Program-made: the position numbers and the translations under genes
Shown: one piece after another, positions 5,584 to 6,060 of the stretch
Layout: each line of letters starts with the position of its first letter
Numbering within the stretch: position 1 is the first letter of the stretch
NCBI GenBank assembly: GCA_945947925.1
Contig: CAMEZU010000117.1
Span: forward strand, 1-6,060
Length of the DNA: 6,060 nucleotides
Origin: an uncultured Verrucomicrobiota bacterium
Lineage (GTDB): Bacteria > Verrucomicrobiota > Kiritimatiellia > RFP12 > UBA1067
Direction: 5' to 3'
Notes under the pieces: model-generated
Seen by the model: only the letters and a program-made list of their open reading frames with translations
Told to the model about the DNA's origin: nothing
Database searches by the model: none

Positions 5584-6060
5584 TCAACCCTTGAAGATGA
5601 CGAATTTGCGGAAGAAATAATTGAAGAGAAAGGAGACGAGCACCTCCAGGACGACCGCCACCGTCGTCATCATCGAACAGGCGTGGATCAGCAGCCAGCT
5701 GAGTCCCGTCGCGAGCGCCATCGCCAGCCCCGAAACGCCGATGAACAGCGCGAATTCCTTATACCAGGCGAACTTTCCGGCCTTGAAGACAAACGCACGG
5801 TTGAGCGCCCAGCAGAGGACGTTCGAACAGCAGAAGCCGACGGCGGTCGCCAGCGCGAAGCGGACGCCCCGCACGGCGTCGGAAACGTCCGCCGCCGGCA
5901 TCCCGGCGAGGCGCACCGCCCAGTCCCCCTCCTTGAGACACCTCAGCACGGTAGCCGCCAGGAGATAGAAGACCGCGACCTGGACGCCCGTCGCCAGCAC
6001 GCCGATTGCACCGTACTTCACGAACTGTCCCAGAGGCCCGCAGTCGGGCGAGAGGAATCT
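5584..6060 (-). CDS. GtrA-family membrane protein (5' end off window)
   Basis: A small polytopic inner-membrane protein of the GtrA family (about 120-150 residues usually). Members are linked to moving or presenting polyprenyl-phosphate-linked sugars for cell-surface glycan assembly. The frame is open to the window edge, giving 158 visible residues. A GTG at 6021 could serve as a start, but the residues before it (GPLGQFVKYGAIG) match the normal GtrA opening, so the true start is probably just outside. Four hydrophobic helices lie at roughly 17-39, 67-86, 102-126 and 130-149 of the visible part. The paired family signatures NRAFVF after helix 2 and FNYFFRKFVIF at the end are both present. The loop between helices 1 and 2 (about 27 residues, polar, with EGDWAVR and AADVSDA) seems longer than in the compact members I know. 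The stop lies 21 nt before the ATG chosen for the secretin, so the two are probably co-transcribed. Confidence 0.88.
   Translation of the reverse strand, partial: RFLSPDCGPLGQFVKYGAIGVLATGVQVAVFYLLAATVLRCLKEGDWAVRLAGMPAADVSDAVRGVRFALATAVGFCCSNVLCWALNRAFVFKAGKFAWYKEFALFIGVSGLAMALATGLSWLLIHACSMMTTVAVVLEVLVSFLFNYFFRKFVIFKG

Overview
The window is dense, GC-rich DNA. All five real genes lie on the minus strand, so transcription runs from the high-numbered end to the low-numbered end. A secretin and a DUF481 outer-membrane protein show that the host is a diderm (Gram-negative-type) bacterium. The lineage cannot be proved from the sequence. The protein style and a TTGGAAGG-type repeat inside one gene make me suspect the PVC group (Verrucomicrobiota/Kiritimatiellota-like), at low confidence.

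Layout in transcription order: (1) 6060-5584, a GtrA-family four-helix membrane protein whose start lies off the window; (2) 5562-3865, a secretin-family outer-membrane channel with one recognisable N domain, a long Ala-rich linker and a C-terminal tail; (3) 3868-2840, a DUF481-type outer-membrane beta-barrel that overlaps the secretin stop by ATGA; (4) 2832-1384, a B12-binding-type radical SAM enzyme starting 7 nt after the DUF481 stop, with a CX4CX2C cluster motif; (5) after a 97-nt AT-rich gap with a plausible promoter and a good Shine-Dalgarno, fusA (EF-G) from 1286 to the window edge, holding the first 428 of about 700 residues. The 97-nt gap is the only real intergenic space. No RNA genes, insertion sequences or CRISPR arrays were seen.

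Genes 1-4 look like one co-transcribed, partly translationally coupled unit. Two products belong in the outer membrane (secretin, DUF481 barrel), one in the inner membrane (GtrA), and one is a cytosolic enzyme of unknown substrate. None of the usual type IV pilus or type II secretion partners is present in the window, so the secretin's assembly partners and cargo are unknown. This cassette is the least explained part of the window. fusA is a housekeeping gene that appears to have its own promoter; no rpsL, rpsG or tuf is seen next to its 5' end.
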